Below are positions 26,881 to 35,917 of a stretch of DNA of 64,000 bases, piece by piece. The notes beneath the pieces were generated by a model, which did not search any database, had not been told where the DNA came from, and was given only the letters and a program-made list of their open reading frames with translations. Each line of letters begins with the position of its first letter. Position 1 is the stretch's first letter. The position numbers and the translations under genes are program-made. The stretch is from DATKPC01 sp035524275 (lineage in GTDB: Bacteria; Pseudomonadota; Gammaproteobacteria; Burkholderiales; Burkholderiaceae_F). Location: the NCBI GenBank assembly GCA_035524275.1, contig DATKPC010000122.1, forward strand, positions 7,447 to 71,446, in the 5' to 3' direction.

Positions 26881-28583
26881 CGGCCGCTCCCGTCGGCGCC
26901 AGGCGTCGCGGCCGAGGCCGAATACAGCGGCTCCGCGGCGTGCCCCCACCGGCCGTAACGCTGGTAGAGCGCCTCGTAGGCCGCGACGCGCGACGGTTCC
27001 GGCCGGAACGTCTGCGCGGCGCGGCTCGCCATCGCCGCCTGTGCCGCCGGAACGTCGGCGTGCACGCCGGCGGCGACCGCGGCGAAGATCGAGGCACCGA
27101 GGGCGCAGCACTGCTCGGACGCCACGACGTCGACTTCCCGATCCAGGACGTCGGCCATCGCCTGCATCACCGCGGTCGACTTGTGCGCGATGCCGCCCAG
27201 CGCCAGCACCCGCTTCACCGGCACGCCCTGCGATTCGAAGCACTCCGTGATCGCACGGGCGCCGAAGGCCGTCGACGCGACGAACGCGCCGAACAGCGCC
27301 GGCGCATCGGTGCCCAGCGTCAACCCACCGATGACGCCCTGCAGTCGCTGGTTCGCGTTCGGCGTCCGTCGGCCGTTGAGCCAGTCGAGCACGACCGGCA
27401 GGTGCTCCAGGTCCGGCCGGCGCGACCACTGCGCCGTCAGTTCGGGCAGGATCCGGTCGCGCAGGTTCGCGAGATCGGAACGCAGTTCCGGCCGGACGCT
27501 GGCTGCCATCTCGAGCGACCAGGCCAGCGTCTGCGCGAGCCAGGCGTACATGTCGCCGAAAGCCGATTGGCCGGCCTCGAGCCCGATCCAGCCCGGGACG
27601 ACCGAGCCGTCGACCTGGCCGCAAATGCCCGCGATCGTGCGATCGCCGATCTGCCCCGGATCGGCGACCAGGATGTCGCACGTCGACGTGCCGATCACCT
27701 TGCACAGCGTGTACGGCTGCGCGCCCGCGCCGACCGCTCCCATGTGGCAATCGAACGCGCCGCCGCTCACGACGACGTTCTCCGGCAGGTCGAGCCGTTG
27801 CGCCCATTCGGCGCGGATGCGCCCGACCGGGACTTCGGCCGTCTGGCTGTCGACGAACATCGGCGAGTCCAGGTCGCGGACGAGAAGCGGGTCGAGCGCC
27901 GCAAGAAAGTCGCTCGACGGCAACCCGCCCCAGGCCTTCGACCACAGCGACTTGTGCCCCGCCGCGCAGCGACCGCGCGGCAGGGCGCGCGGTTCGGTCC
28001 GCCCGACGAGCAGCGCCGGCACCCAGTCACACAACTCGACCCAGTTCGTTGCCGCGGCGCGGACTGCGGCATCCGACCGGCTGACGTGCGCAATCTTCGC
28101 CCACCACCACTCCGACGAATAGATGCCGCCGGCATAGCGGGTGTAGTCGACGAACCGGCCGCCATGCGCGAGCGCGTTCAGTTCCTCCGCTTCCCGGATG
28201 GCCGTGTGGTCCTTCCACAAGACGAACATCGCGTTCGGGTTGTCGGCGAATTCAGCCCGCTCCGCGAGGATGCGCCCCTGCGCGTCGATCGGCGCCGGCG
28301 TCGATCCGGTCGAATCGACGCCAAGCGCGACGATGGCCTCGCGTCCCGCCGGACCCAGCAGTCGGACGACCTCGCGGACCGCAGCGGTGAAGGCCTCGAT
28401 GTAGTCGAGCGGGTGGTGACGGAACTGCTGCCGTATTGCGTCGCAATATCGGCCTTGGCTCCAGCGCGGATACGGAGCGACATGCGTCGCGAGTTCGGCG
28501 CCGTCGGCGGCGCGCACGGCGAGCGCACGGACCGTGTCCGTACCGAAGTCGAGTCCGATGCAAATCGAGTGGGCGGTACTCAC
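26877..28583 (-). CDS. araB: Ribulokinase (L-ribulokinase)
   Basis: The 568-residue FGGY-family kinase phosphorylates L-ribulose. Features: CIGLDFGTDTVRALAVRAADG at the N-terminal ATP-binding lobe, GVDSTGSTPAP, and GGAFDCHMGAVGAGAQPYTLCKVIGTSTCDI at the second lobe. FTR-type ends (LALGGIAHKST) are also present. The start is a GTG encoding MSTAHSICIG; the in-frame extension upstream contains the regulatory motif and is not coding. First gene of the minus-strand ara operon. Confidence 0.95.
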   Translation of the reverse strand: MSTAHSICIGLDFGTDTVRALAVRAADGAELATHVAPYPRWSQGRYCDAIRQQFRHHPLDYIEAFTAAVREVVRLLGPAGREAIVALGVDSTGSTPAPIDAQGRILAERAEFADNPNAMFVLWKDHTAIREAEELNALAHGGRFVDYTRYAGGIYSSEWWWAKIAHVSRSDAAVRAAATNWVELCDWVPALLVGRTEPRALPRGRCAAGHKSLWSKAWGGLPSSDFLAALDPLLVRDLDSPMFVDSQTAEVPVGRIRAEWAQRLDLPENVVVSGGAFDCHMGAVGAGAQPYTLCKVIGTSTCDILVADPGQIGDRTIAGICGQVDGSVVPGWIGLEAGQSAFGDMYAWLAQTLAWSLEMAASVRPELRSDLANLRDRILPELTAQWSRRPDLEHLPVVLDWLNGRRTPNANQRLQGVIGGLTLGTDAPALFGAFVASTAFGARAITECFESQGVPVKRVLALGGIAHKSTAVMQAMADVLDREVDVVASEQCCALGASIFAAVAAGVHADVPAAQAAMASRAAQTFRPEPSRVAAYEALYQRYGRWGHAAEPLYSASAATPGADGSGR

Positions 28584-29056
28584 GGCGTCGTGACGTCGCC
28601 GCGCTGGAACGCGCGACCAGCGTCGAAGTTGAACGTGAAGGAGCGTGAAGGATAGGCCGGCGCGCAAGTCCGGGAAGGCATCGTGCTGCTGAAGATATGC
28701 ACAAAACGGTCCGGGTGCGAATCTGCGCATGGCGTTTCGATGCGCCGCAACATCGGCGGGCCCGTGCGTCGCTCGTGGTCGGCGCGCGCGGGTTCGTCGA
28801 CCGATGTCGATGGGCCTGCTTCAGTTGGGGCGGTTCCCTAGGCATACTTCGCATCCCTTCGATGACGACGGGCCGGCGCGCGCCGTCCACCGGATGTCGC
28901 GGAAAACGTTAAGGGAGGCAGGGATGACGAACGATCTGCCCGACGAGGCCCCCCGGGGCGGGCCGGGACCGCGGACCGCGGGCGGCCTGCGACCGGCGGC
29001 TCGCCGCCATCGGCCCGGGGGTTGAACGTTTCGGCCATGGTCGAGATGGAGTCGGC
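28584..29056. promoter_or_regulatory. araB / araC divergent control region (473 bp)
   Basis: This is the largest gap without a gene in the window. It separates araB from the divergent AraC-type regulator and must hold both promoters. The 24-nt motif at 28688-28711 is the only shared signal I found. The part nearest the regulator (28860-29056) has no motif I can name. Confidence 0.6.
28688..28711 (-). promoter_or_regulatory. Candidate arabinose-regulon operator upstream of araB
   Basis: This is the partner of the motif at 24500-24523 (20 of 24 identical, same orientation), lying 105 bp upstream of the araB GTG. AraC-family activators bind upstream of and often adjacent to -35. The duplicated position suggests that both transcripts respond to one regulator. 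Confidence 0.6.
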
Positions 29057-30013
29057 ATGCGAACGGACTCCGACGTGAGCGCCGCGATGCAGCACGCAGA
29101 GGCGTCGGGCCGCCAGTCGAACCCGCTGCTTCCGGGCTATGCGTTCAACCTTTACCTCGTCGCCGGCCTGACGCCGATCGAGCAAGGAGGGCCGCTCGAC
29201 TTCTGGATCGATCGACCGACGGGGATGAAGGGGTACATCATCAACCTGACGGTCCACGGACGCGGACGGGTCAACGACGACGATGGGCCGTTCGACTGCC
29301 AGCCGGGCGACGTGCTTCTTTTCCCGCCCGGCGTGCCGCATCTCTACGGACGCGCGCCGGACAGCCGCGACTGGTACCACCGCTGGGTCTATTTCCGCCC
29401 GCGCGGATTCTGGGCGACGTGGCTGCAGTGGCCGATGGCCAAGGCGCAGCGCGTCGGACGCCTGAAGCTGCGGGGCGCGCCCGTGCAGCAGGAGTTCGAA
29501 TCCCTCTTCGCGTCGGTCGATGCGACGCACCGCGGCGGCAAGCCGACGTCGCAGGAACTTGCGATCAACCTGCTGGAGCGGCTGTTGATCCGCTGCCACG
29601 AGGAAATGCCGGGGTTCCGCTCCCGCCCGCTGGACCCGCGCGTCGAGGCCGCCTGCCAGTTCATCACGAACAGCCTGACGCGCGACCTCAGCCTCGACGA
29701 GATTGCGCGCCACGTCTGCCTCTCCCCATCGCGACTCGCTCACCTTTTCCGCAGCCAGATCGGCGTCAATATCGTGCGCTGGCGCGAAGACCAGCGGATC
29801 ATCCTCGCGAAGCACCTGCTGCTCACCACGACGACCCCGGTCTCCGCGCTGGCCGCCCGCGTCGGCTACGATGACCAGTTGTATTTCTCGCGGGTCTTCC
29901 GCAAGCGCGTCGGCATCAGCCCGAGCGAGTTCCGGCGCAACAGCGAGGAGGCGCTCGATCCGTGGAGCGAGGGCGACGCCGCGGGGTCGTGGACGCCGCG
30001 ACGCTCGGTATGA
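29057..30013 (+). CDS. AraC-family transcriptional regulator, probably of the arabinose genes
   Basis: The 318-residue protein has an N-terminal cupin-like ligand-binding arm (GPFDCQPGDVLLFPPGVPHLYGRAPDSRDWYHRWVYFRPR) and two C-terminal helix-turn-helix units (LSLDEIARHVCLSPSRLAHLFRSQIG and ALAARVGYDDQLYFSRVFRKRVGISPSEFRR). The arm segment resembles E. coli AraC, which senses L-arabinose. Divergent from araB, it most likely controls the araBDA and transporter transcripts. Its TGA overlaps the ATG of the sugar-acid dehydratase (ATGA), so both proteins come from one mRNA. Confidence 0.9.
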   Translation: MRTDSDVSAAMQHAEASGRQSNPLLPGYAFNLYLVAGLTPIEQGGPLDFWIDRPTGMKGYIINLTVHGRGRVNDDDGPFDCQPGDVLLFPPGVPHLYGRAPDSRDWYHRWVYFRPRGFWATWLQWPMAKAQRVGRLKLRGAPVQQEFESLFASVDATHRGGKPTSQELAINLLERLLIRCHEEMPGFRSRPLDPRVEAACQFITNSLTRDLSLDEIARHVCLSPSRLAHLFRSQIGVNIVRWREDQRIILAKHLLLTTTTPVSALAARVGYDDQLYFSRVFRKRVGISPSEFRRNSEEALDPWSEGDAAGSWTPRRSV

Positions 30014-31731
30014 ACGTGCCGAAGACGCCCCGCAGGAGCCAGGCGTGGTTCGGGCCGGGGGGGCGCGACGGCTTCATTCATCGCAGCTGGCTCAAGAACC
30101 AGGGGTATCCGCACGACCTGCTCGACGGGCGCCCCGTGATCGGCATCTGCAACACGTGGAGCGAATTGACGCCGTGCAACGGCCACTTCCGCGAGCTGGC
30201 GGAATTCGTCAAGCGTGGCGTCTACGAGGCCGGCGGCTTCCCGCTCGAGTTCCCGGTGATGTCCCTGGGCGAGACGATGCTTCGGCCGACCGCGATGCTA
30301 TTCCGCAATCTCGCCAGCATGGACGTCGAGGAGTCGATCCGCGGCAACCCGATCGATGGCGTCGTGCTGCTGATGGGTTGCGACAAGACGACGCCCTCGC
30401 TCGTGATGGGCGCAGCGAGCTGCGACCTGCCGACGATCGGACTGTCGGGCGGCCCGATGCTGAACGGCAAGTTCCGCGGCGAGGACATCGGGTCGGGGAC
30501 CGGGGTCTGGCGCATGTCGGAAATGGTTCGCGCCGGCGAGTTGACGATGGACGAATTCGCGGCCGCGGAGTCCTGCATGCACCGGTCCAAGGGGCACTGC
30601 ATGACGATGGGCACCGCGTCGACGATGGCGAGCATGGTCGAGGCGCTCGGCCTCGCGCTTCCCGAGAACGCCGCGATCCCGGCGGCGGACACGCGCCGCA
30701 ACCGGCTCGCGCAGCTGACGGGCCGCCGCATCGTCGAGATGGTCAAGGACGATCTTCGCCTCTCCAGGATCCTGACCCGGCAGTCGTTCGAGAACGCGAT
30801 CCGGACCAATGCCGCGATCGGCGGATCGACGAACGCGGTGATCCACCTGCTCGCGATCGCGGGACGCATCGGCGTCCCGCTCGAGCTCGACGACTGGGAT
30901 CGACTCGGCTCCGCCGTCCCGTGCCTGGTCGACCTGCAGCCTTCGGGCCGCTTCCTGATGGAGGACTTCTACTACGCCGGCGGCCTGCCTGCGGTGCTGC
31001 GCGAAATCCTCCCGCTGCTGCACGCCAACGCCCTCACCGTCAACGGGCGCTCGATCGGGGACAACGTCGGGTCGGCGCCGTGCTGGAACCGCGACGTGAT
31101 CCGAACGTTCGACAACCCGCTCAAGCCGGCCGCCGGCATCGCGGTCGTGCGCGGGAATCTCGCGCCCGACGGCGCGGTCATCAAGCCCTCGGCGGCGTCG
31201 CCGCACCTGTTGCAGCATCGCGGCCGCGCCGTCGTGTTCGAGACCATCGAGGACTTCCACGCGCGCATCGACGACGAATCGCTCGACGTCGACGAGACGT
31301 GCGTCCTGGTGCTGAAGAATTGCGGGCCGCGCGGCTACCCCGGCATGGCGGAGGTCGGCAACATGCCGTTGCCGCCGAAAGTCCTTCGCAAGGGCATCAC
31401 GGACATGGTGCGCGTCTCGGATGCCCGGATGAGCGGCACCGCGTACGGCACCGCCGTGCTGCACGCGTCGCCGGAAGCGGCTGCCGGCGGGAATCTCGCG
31501 CTGGTGCGCGATGGCGACTTCATCGAGCTCGATGTCCCGGCGCGCCGCCTGCACCTGGACGTGCCGGATGCGGAACTCGCTCGGCGTCGCGCCGCGTGGT
31601 CGCCACCGGCGCCACCACCGCGCGGCTGGACCCGGCTCTACGTCGAGCACGTGCAGCAGGCACACCTCGGCGCGGATCTCGACTTCCTCGTCGGCGCGAG
31701 CGGCGCCGGCGTGGCGCGGGATTCGCACTGA
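30010..31731 (+). CDS. IlvD/EDD-family sugar-acid dehydratase (L-arabinonate dehydratase-like)
   Basis: The 573-residue Fe-S dehydratase matches the family of L-arabinonate, D-xylonate and dihydroxy-acid dehydratases. Conserved cysteines that hold the cluster are visible in CNTWSELTPCN, MGCDKTTPSLVMG and HCMTMGTASTM. AIGGSTNAVIHLLAIAGR, VSDARMSGTAYGT and PRGYPGMAEVGNMPLP also fit. L-arabonate is the best guess for substrate from the neighbouring genes; D-fuconate, L-fuconate or D-xylonate are alternatives. In the oxidative arabinose route it yields 2-keto-3-deoxy-L-arabonate. No sugar dehydrogenase, aldolase or second dehydratase is in the window, so the oxidative route is incomplete here. 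Confidence 0.88.
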   Translation: MNVPKTPRRSQAWFGPGGRDGFIHRSWLKNQGYPHDLLDGRPVIGICNTWSELTPCNGHFRELAEFVKRGVYEAGGFPLEFPVMSLGETMLRPTAMLFRNLASMDVEESIRGNPIDGVVLLMGCDKTTPSLVMGAASCDLPTIGLSGGPMLNGKFRGEDIGSGTGVWRMSEMVRAGELTMDEFAAAESCMHRSKGHCMTMGTASTMASMVEALGLALPENAAIPAADTRRNRLAQLTGRRIVEMVKDDLRLSRILTRQSFENAIRTNAAIGGSTNAVIHLLAIAGRIGVPLELDDWDRLGSAVPCLVDLQPSGRFLMEDFYYAGGLPAVLREILPLLHANALTVNGRSIGDNVGSAPCWNRDVIRTFDNPLKPAAGIAVVRGNLAPDGAVIKPSAASPHLLQHRGRAVVFETIEDFHARIDDESLDVDETCVLVLKNCGPRGYPGMAEVGNMPLPPKVLRKGITDMVRVSDARMSGTAYGTAVLHASPEAAAGGNLALVRDGDFIELDVPARRLHLDVPDAELARRRAAWSPPAPPPRGWTRLYVEHVQQAHLGADLDFLVGASGAGVARDSH

Positions 31732-32035
31732 CGGGATTGCAACGAGGATAGGGATCCCCCTCGACATTCGGGGGGCCCGTCGCAGCGGGCCCCTGGAATC
31801 GTCGCCATCCCGCGGTCGCTCGCCGTCGAGACCGACGGCGTACCCGACGTTTCCGACGGACGGCCGCGTCATTCGCGCCGCATTCCATAGACTTGGGGCT
31901 CTGCCGTCGGACCGTTTCGTCGGCCTCCTCGCGCGCCCGGCCCGCTGGCCTCCGTACCGCGCCCGTCGCGACCGTCCGGTTTGTCCGTTTTCCGATGGCC
32001 GTTACCCGATATCCGTCTGCGAGGTTCATCGCTCG
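31732..32035. other. 304-bp gap with overlapping GC hairpins
   Basis: No gene is apparent between the dehydratase and the diguanylate cyclase. An 8-bp perfect stem GGGGCCCG / CGGGCCCC with a 6-nt loop lies at 31772-31793, 41 bp after the dehydratase stop, and may be its terminator, though there is no T-tract. A CCCCC run (31756-31760) could instead pair with GGGGG (31771-31775), giving a mutually exclusive alternative. Confidence 0.4.
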
Positions 32036-34897
32036 ATGCAGGATGGCGGCACGTTGCATTTTCACGGCGGAACGGATGCGCTGCTCGCGCTGCTTTTCGA
32101 CCGCTGCGGCGACATCCTTGTCGCCGTCGACCCGCGGCTGAACGTCGCGCTGGCGAATCCCGCGGCCGAGCGAGCCGCCGGGCGCCCGGCGGCGCTGCTC
32201 GTCGGGCTACCGATCGCCGAGACCGGACTGTTCGGTCGCGAATGCGTCATCGTGACGACCGCGGTGGCGGACGCGCTGCGCGGCGAAACGGTTTCGCGCA
32301 TCGAGCTGCGTGCGGAGCGCGGCGACGGTTCGACGACGATCTACGAAGCCGACCTGTGGCCCGAATGCGGACCGGGCGGCGAAGTCCGGCAGGTGCTTGT
32401 CCGGGCGCGCGACATTTCCGCCCAGCGACGCGTCGAAATCGACCTGCGGCACCGCGAGCGCGAGTTCCGGACGCTGGCGGAGAATTCGCCCGACAACATC
32501 ATCCGCTACGGAACCGACGGGCGCGCCGTCTACTGCAATCGCGAGATCGAGCAGCGCGTCCGCATCGATTCGCGTCACATCGTCGGGCGGACGCCGACCG
32601 AGGCCGCGCCGCCGGGCCTGGGCGGCGCGGAAGGCTACGAGACGCAGCTTCTCAGGACGCTCGCGACCGGCGAAAGCGGAACCGTCGAACTGCGGGTTCC
32701 GCACCCCGACGGCACGATGCGCGTGCACAGCGTCGTGATCGCCGCGGAATTCGATGCCGACGGCGGGATCTGCGGCGCGGTCGCCGTCGGGCGCGACGTG
32801 ACGGAGCAGGTGCGGGTCCGGCAGGCGTTGGCGGAAAAGGAACGCGAGTTCCGGACGCTCGCCGAGAACTCGCCGGACGTGATCGTCCGCTACGACACGG
32901 CGATGCGGGTCGCCTATTGCAACCGGACGATCACGCGGCGCAGCGGCGTCGATCCGGCCGCGATGATCGGTCGCAAGGCGCTCGAGCTCCACGCGAAGTC
33001 GATGACGGGCCGCGACGAGTACCTGCGCCAGCTCGCCGCCACGCTGTCGACCGGCGAGCGCGGCGCCGCCGACGTGCAGATGGTCGATCCGAACGGCCTT
33101 GTCCGCGCCTACAACATCGAGTTCATCGCGGAGCGCGACGAGCGCGGCGCCCTCTGCGGAGCGCTCGCGATCGGGCGCGAAACCACCGAGCAGGTGCTTG
33201 CGAACCGCGCGCTCGCCGCCAAGGAGCGCGAATTCCGCTCGCTCGCGGAGAATGCCGGTGACAACATCATGCGCTGGGACACCGACGCCCGGATGAGGTA
33301 CCTGAATCCGGCCATGGCGCGATTCTTCGACATGCCGCTGGAACGGCTCATCGGTCGAACGGCGCTCGAGATCCACGACGACGGGCGATTCGAACCGGTC
33401 TACAACGCCGTGCTGCGGGTCGCGCGCGAAGGTCTGCCGCTGCTGCTCGAGTTGCGCTTTCCCGGGCCCGCGGGACAAGGCGCGCAGGTGCACCAGATCC
33501 GCCTGATGCCGGAGCGCGATGAAGCCGGCGAGGTCTGCAGCGTGCTGGGCATCGGCCGCGACATCACCGAGAAGATCGCGCAGCTGGAGCTGATCGAGTC
33601 GCTGGTGCGCACCGATCCGTTGACGGGGCTCGCGAACCGCAAGGCGCTGCACGAACGCGCGGTGGCGATGTTCGCCGCGGCACGCCGGCACGATACGCCG
33701 ATGGGCATCCTGCTCATCGATCTCGACGAGTTCAAGTCGGTGAACGACGGCATGGGACACAGCGCGGGCGACGCGCTGCTGTGCGAGATCGCGCGGCGCC
33801 TGTCGCGCTGCATCCGCGCAAACGATCTTCTCGTCCGTCTCGGCGGCGACGAGTTCGTCGTCGTGATGCCTGAAATCGACGACGCGCGGTCGCTCGGCGG
33901 GGTCGCGGGCAAGCTGCATCGCGCGCTGCAGGAGCCGCTGCGCCTTGCGCATCGCCATGTCCACGTCACCGCGAGCATCGGCGTGGCGGTCTTCCCGTGC
34001 GACGGCGAATCCCTGGAGCAGCTCCTCGCGCATGCCGACAGCGCGATGTACGTGGCCAAGCGCGGAGGGCGCGCGCGCACGGAGTTCTACCGTCGCGAAT
34101 TGAGCGAGGCCGTGCAGCGTCGCCTCCTGCTGGAGGAATCGCTGCGGCAGGCGTGCCGCGACGACCAGCTGGAGCTGCGCTACCAGCCGATCGTCTGCCT
34201 GCATGCCGGCGGGGTCCCCGTCGGCGCCGAGGCGCTGGTGCGCTGGCGTCATCCGCAGCTCGGGCTCCTGAACCCCGACGCGTTCATCGCGCTGGCGGAG
34301 GAAACCGGCACGATCGTGCCGATCGGCCGTTGGGTCCTGCGGATGGCGACGCAGGCGGTTGCCCGATGGAACGCGGGACGCGCCGCGCCGATGCGCATTG
34401 CGGTGAACGTCTCGACGCGCCAGTTCGTCGATGACGACCTGCCGGCGGCCGTCCACGACGCGCTCGCGAAAAGCGGCTGCGATCCGCAATGGCTGACGGT
34501 CGAGATCACCGAGAGCGCCCTGCTCCACGACTCCGCGATCGTGCGCCAGTCGCTCGATGCGCTGCGGCGGATGCAGGTGCGCGTGGCCCTCGACGATTTC
34601 GGCACCGGCTACTCCACGCTCAACTACCTGGCGCGCTTCCACGTCGACGGCCTGAAGATCGATCGCAGCTTCGTCCAGGGCATCGGCCGCAGCGATCGCG
34701 AAAGCGAGCTGGTCAAGGCGTTCGTCGCCATGGCCGGCGCGATGAACATGGACCTCGTTGCCGAGGGCGTCGAGACGCAGGCGCAGGCCGATTTCCTGCT
34801 CGCCAACGGTTGCCGCCGCGCGCAGGGATTCCGGTTCGGTCACCCGATGCGCCCGGACGAATTCGACCGACTCGTCGAGCGCCGCGACGCGAGCTGA
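32036..34897 (+). CDS. PAS-PAS-PAS-PAS-GGDEF-EAL protein: bifunctional c-di-GMP synthase/phosphodiesterase
   Basis: The 953-residue protein has no signal peptide or membrane segments. Four PAS-like sensor modules (about 10-130, 145-260, 270-390, 400-520) share the linker phrase EREFRTLAENSPD or a variant. A GGDEF domain has an intact active site RLGGDEFVVV near residue 602, and RAND five residues before it matches the RxxD inhibitory I-site. The EAL domain has GAEALVRW near residue 730 and DDFGTGYSTL, both catalytic hallmarks. It probably makes or degrades cyclic di-GMP in response to internal signals such as redox or gas; the PAS ligand is unknown. ATG at 32036 was chosen because the earlier open frame is weakly coding. 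Its end overlaps the convergent exporter gene by 58 bp. Confidence 0.9.
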   Translation: MQDGGTLHFHGGTDALLALLFDRCGDILVAVDPRLNVALANPAAERAAGRPAALLVGLPIAETGLFGRECVIVTTAVADALRGETVSRIELRAERGDGSTTIYEADLWPECGPGGEVRQVLVRARDISAQRRVEIDLRHREREFRTLAENSPDNIIRYGTDGRAVYCNREIEQRVRIDSRHIVGRTPTEAAPPGLGGAEGYETQLLRTLATGESGTVELRVPHPDGTMRVHSVVIAAEFDADGGICGAVAVGRDVTEQVRVRQALAEKEREFRTLAENSPDVIVRYDTAMRVAYCNRTITRRSGVDPAAMIGRKALELHAKSMTGRDEYLRQLAATLSTGERGAADVQMVDPNGLVRAYNIEFIAERDERGALCGALAIGRETTEQVLANRALAAKEREFRSLAENAGDNIMRWDTDARMRYLNPAMARFFDMPLERLIGRTALEIHDDGRFEPVYNAVLRVAREGLPLLLELRFPGPAGQGAQVHQIRLMPERDEAGEVCSVLGIGRDITEKIAQLELIESLVRTDPLTGLANRKALHERAVAMFAAARRHDTPMGILLIDLDEFKSVNDGMGHSAGDALLCEIARRLSRCIRANDLLVRLGGDEFVVVMPEIDDARSLGGVAGKLHRALQEPLRLAHRHVHVTASIGVAVFPCDGESLEQLLAHADSAMYVAKRGGRARTEFYRRELSEAVQRRLLLEESLRQACRDDQLELRYQPIVCLHAGGVPVGAEALVRWRHPQLGLLNPDAFIALAEETGTIVPIGRWVLRMATQAVARWNAGRAAPMRIAVNVSTRQFVDDDLPAAVHDALAKSGCDPQWLTVEITESALLHDSAIVRQSLDALRRMQVRVALDDFGTGYSTLNYLARFHVDGLKIDRSFVQGIGRSDRESELVKAFVAMAGAMNMDLVAEGVETQAQADFLLANGCRRAQGFRFGHPMRPDEFDRLVERRDAS

Positions 34898-35754
34898 GCG
34901 AGGGCGGGCCACATCAGGTTGACCGCAAGGCCTCCGATCACGAGCGCGATCGCCGCCAGCTTCCAGCCGGGCAGGCTTTCGCCGAGCAGCATGCTCGACG
35001 CGGCGATCCCGAAAACCGGAACCAGCAGGGCCATCGGCGTGACGGCCGACGCCGGATGCCGCGCGAGCAGCCAACTCCACGCCGCATAGCCGAACAGCGA
35101 ATTGCCGGCCGACTGCCAGAACACGGCGGCCCATGTCGCTGCATCGGCGCCATCCAGTGCCCGGCGAACCGCCGGGCCGCCCTCGAACCCGAGCGACAGC
35201 GCGGCCAGCGCCAGCGCGGCAAACGGGCTGGACCAGACCACGTAGGCCACGACGTTGACCCGGCCGGCGCGAATACCCGCGAGATTGCCGGCCGACCAGG
35301 ATGCCGCGGCGGCCAGCACCATCGCCAGCCCCAGCGGCGTCGTCGACCCCTCGGTGTGCAGCGCGATCACGACGATGCCGCCGACCGCGACGACGAGCGC
35401 AAGGACCTGGTAGGCGCGGACCCGCTGCTTCAGCAGCAGCGCCGACAGGCCGATCGTCATGAAGACCTGCGTCTGGATGACGAGCGACGCCAATCCGGGA
35501 GAAATGTCGGAACGCATCGCGAGATAGAGCAGGCCGAACTGGCCGACCCCGATGAAAAGGCCGTAGGCCGCGAGGTTCGACCAGGCGACGCGCGGCCGCG
35601 GCAGCAGGAGCGCGGCCGGGAAGAACGCGAAGCCGAAGCGCATCGCGCCGAAGAGCAGTGGCGGCAGCTTCGCGAGCGCGACCTTGATGACGACGAAATT
35701 CGTGCCCCAGACGGCAACGACCAGCAGCGCCAGCAGGATATGGCGCGCCGGCAT
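34840..35754 (-). CDS. EamA/DMT-family transporter
   Basis: The 304-residue inner-membrane protein has ten predicted helices in two homologous halves, as in the drug/metabolite transporter family (ARHILLALLVVAVWGTNFVVIKVAL; VTPMALLVPVFGIAASSMLLGE). Such proteins export amino acids or other metabolites. The substrate cannot be read from sequence. The C-terminus is extended by a hydrophilic Ser/Arg-rich tail (RRSTSRSNSSGRIG) that lies in the overlap with the cyclase gene. ATG at 35754 was chosen; a TTG at 35769 would add five residues. Confidence 0.88.
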   Translation of the reverse strand: MPARHILLALLVVAVWGTNFVVIKVALAKLPPLLFGAMRFGFAFFPAALLLPRPRVAWSNLAAYGLFIGVGQFGLLYLAMRSDISPGLASLVIQTQVFMTIGLSALLLKQRVRAYQVLALVVAVGGIVVIALHTEGSTTPLGLAMVLAAAASWSAGNLAGIRAGRVNVVAYVVWSSPFAALALAALSLGFEGGPAVRRALDGADAATWAAVFWQSAGNSLFGYAAWSWLLARHPASAVTPMALLVPVFGIAASSMLLGESLPGWKLAAIALVIGGLAVNLMWPALAQLASRRSTSRSNSSGRIG

Positions 35755-35808
35755 CGGCGATGGCTTCAAGCGTTGCTTCCAGGGACGCCACGCGGGCGGC
35801 CGCGGAAT

Positions 35809-35842
35809 CTAGCAGATCGCGGTCCCTAGCAGATCGCCGTCC
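35809..35842. repeat. Tandem 17-bp duplication
   Basis: Two adjacent copies of CTAGCAGATCGCGGTCC (35809-35825 and 35826-35842) differ at one base. They lie in the intergenic region between the exporter and repeat-protein genes. Looks like a recent duplication; no function evident. Confidence 0.7.
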
Positions 35843-35917
35843 CCAGGGGATCGCCGGGGCCGCTCCTCGGTCGGGCAGGACGGCATCGCACCGTCTCTGC
35901 CCGCCGCGGATTCGTCA

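Noticed and set aside
32207..35791. 1194-residue open frame on the minus strand opposite the GGDEF/EAL gene
   Set aside because: It is an antisense frame of a gene with intact catalytic motifs, and its translation shows no recognisable domain.
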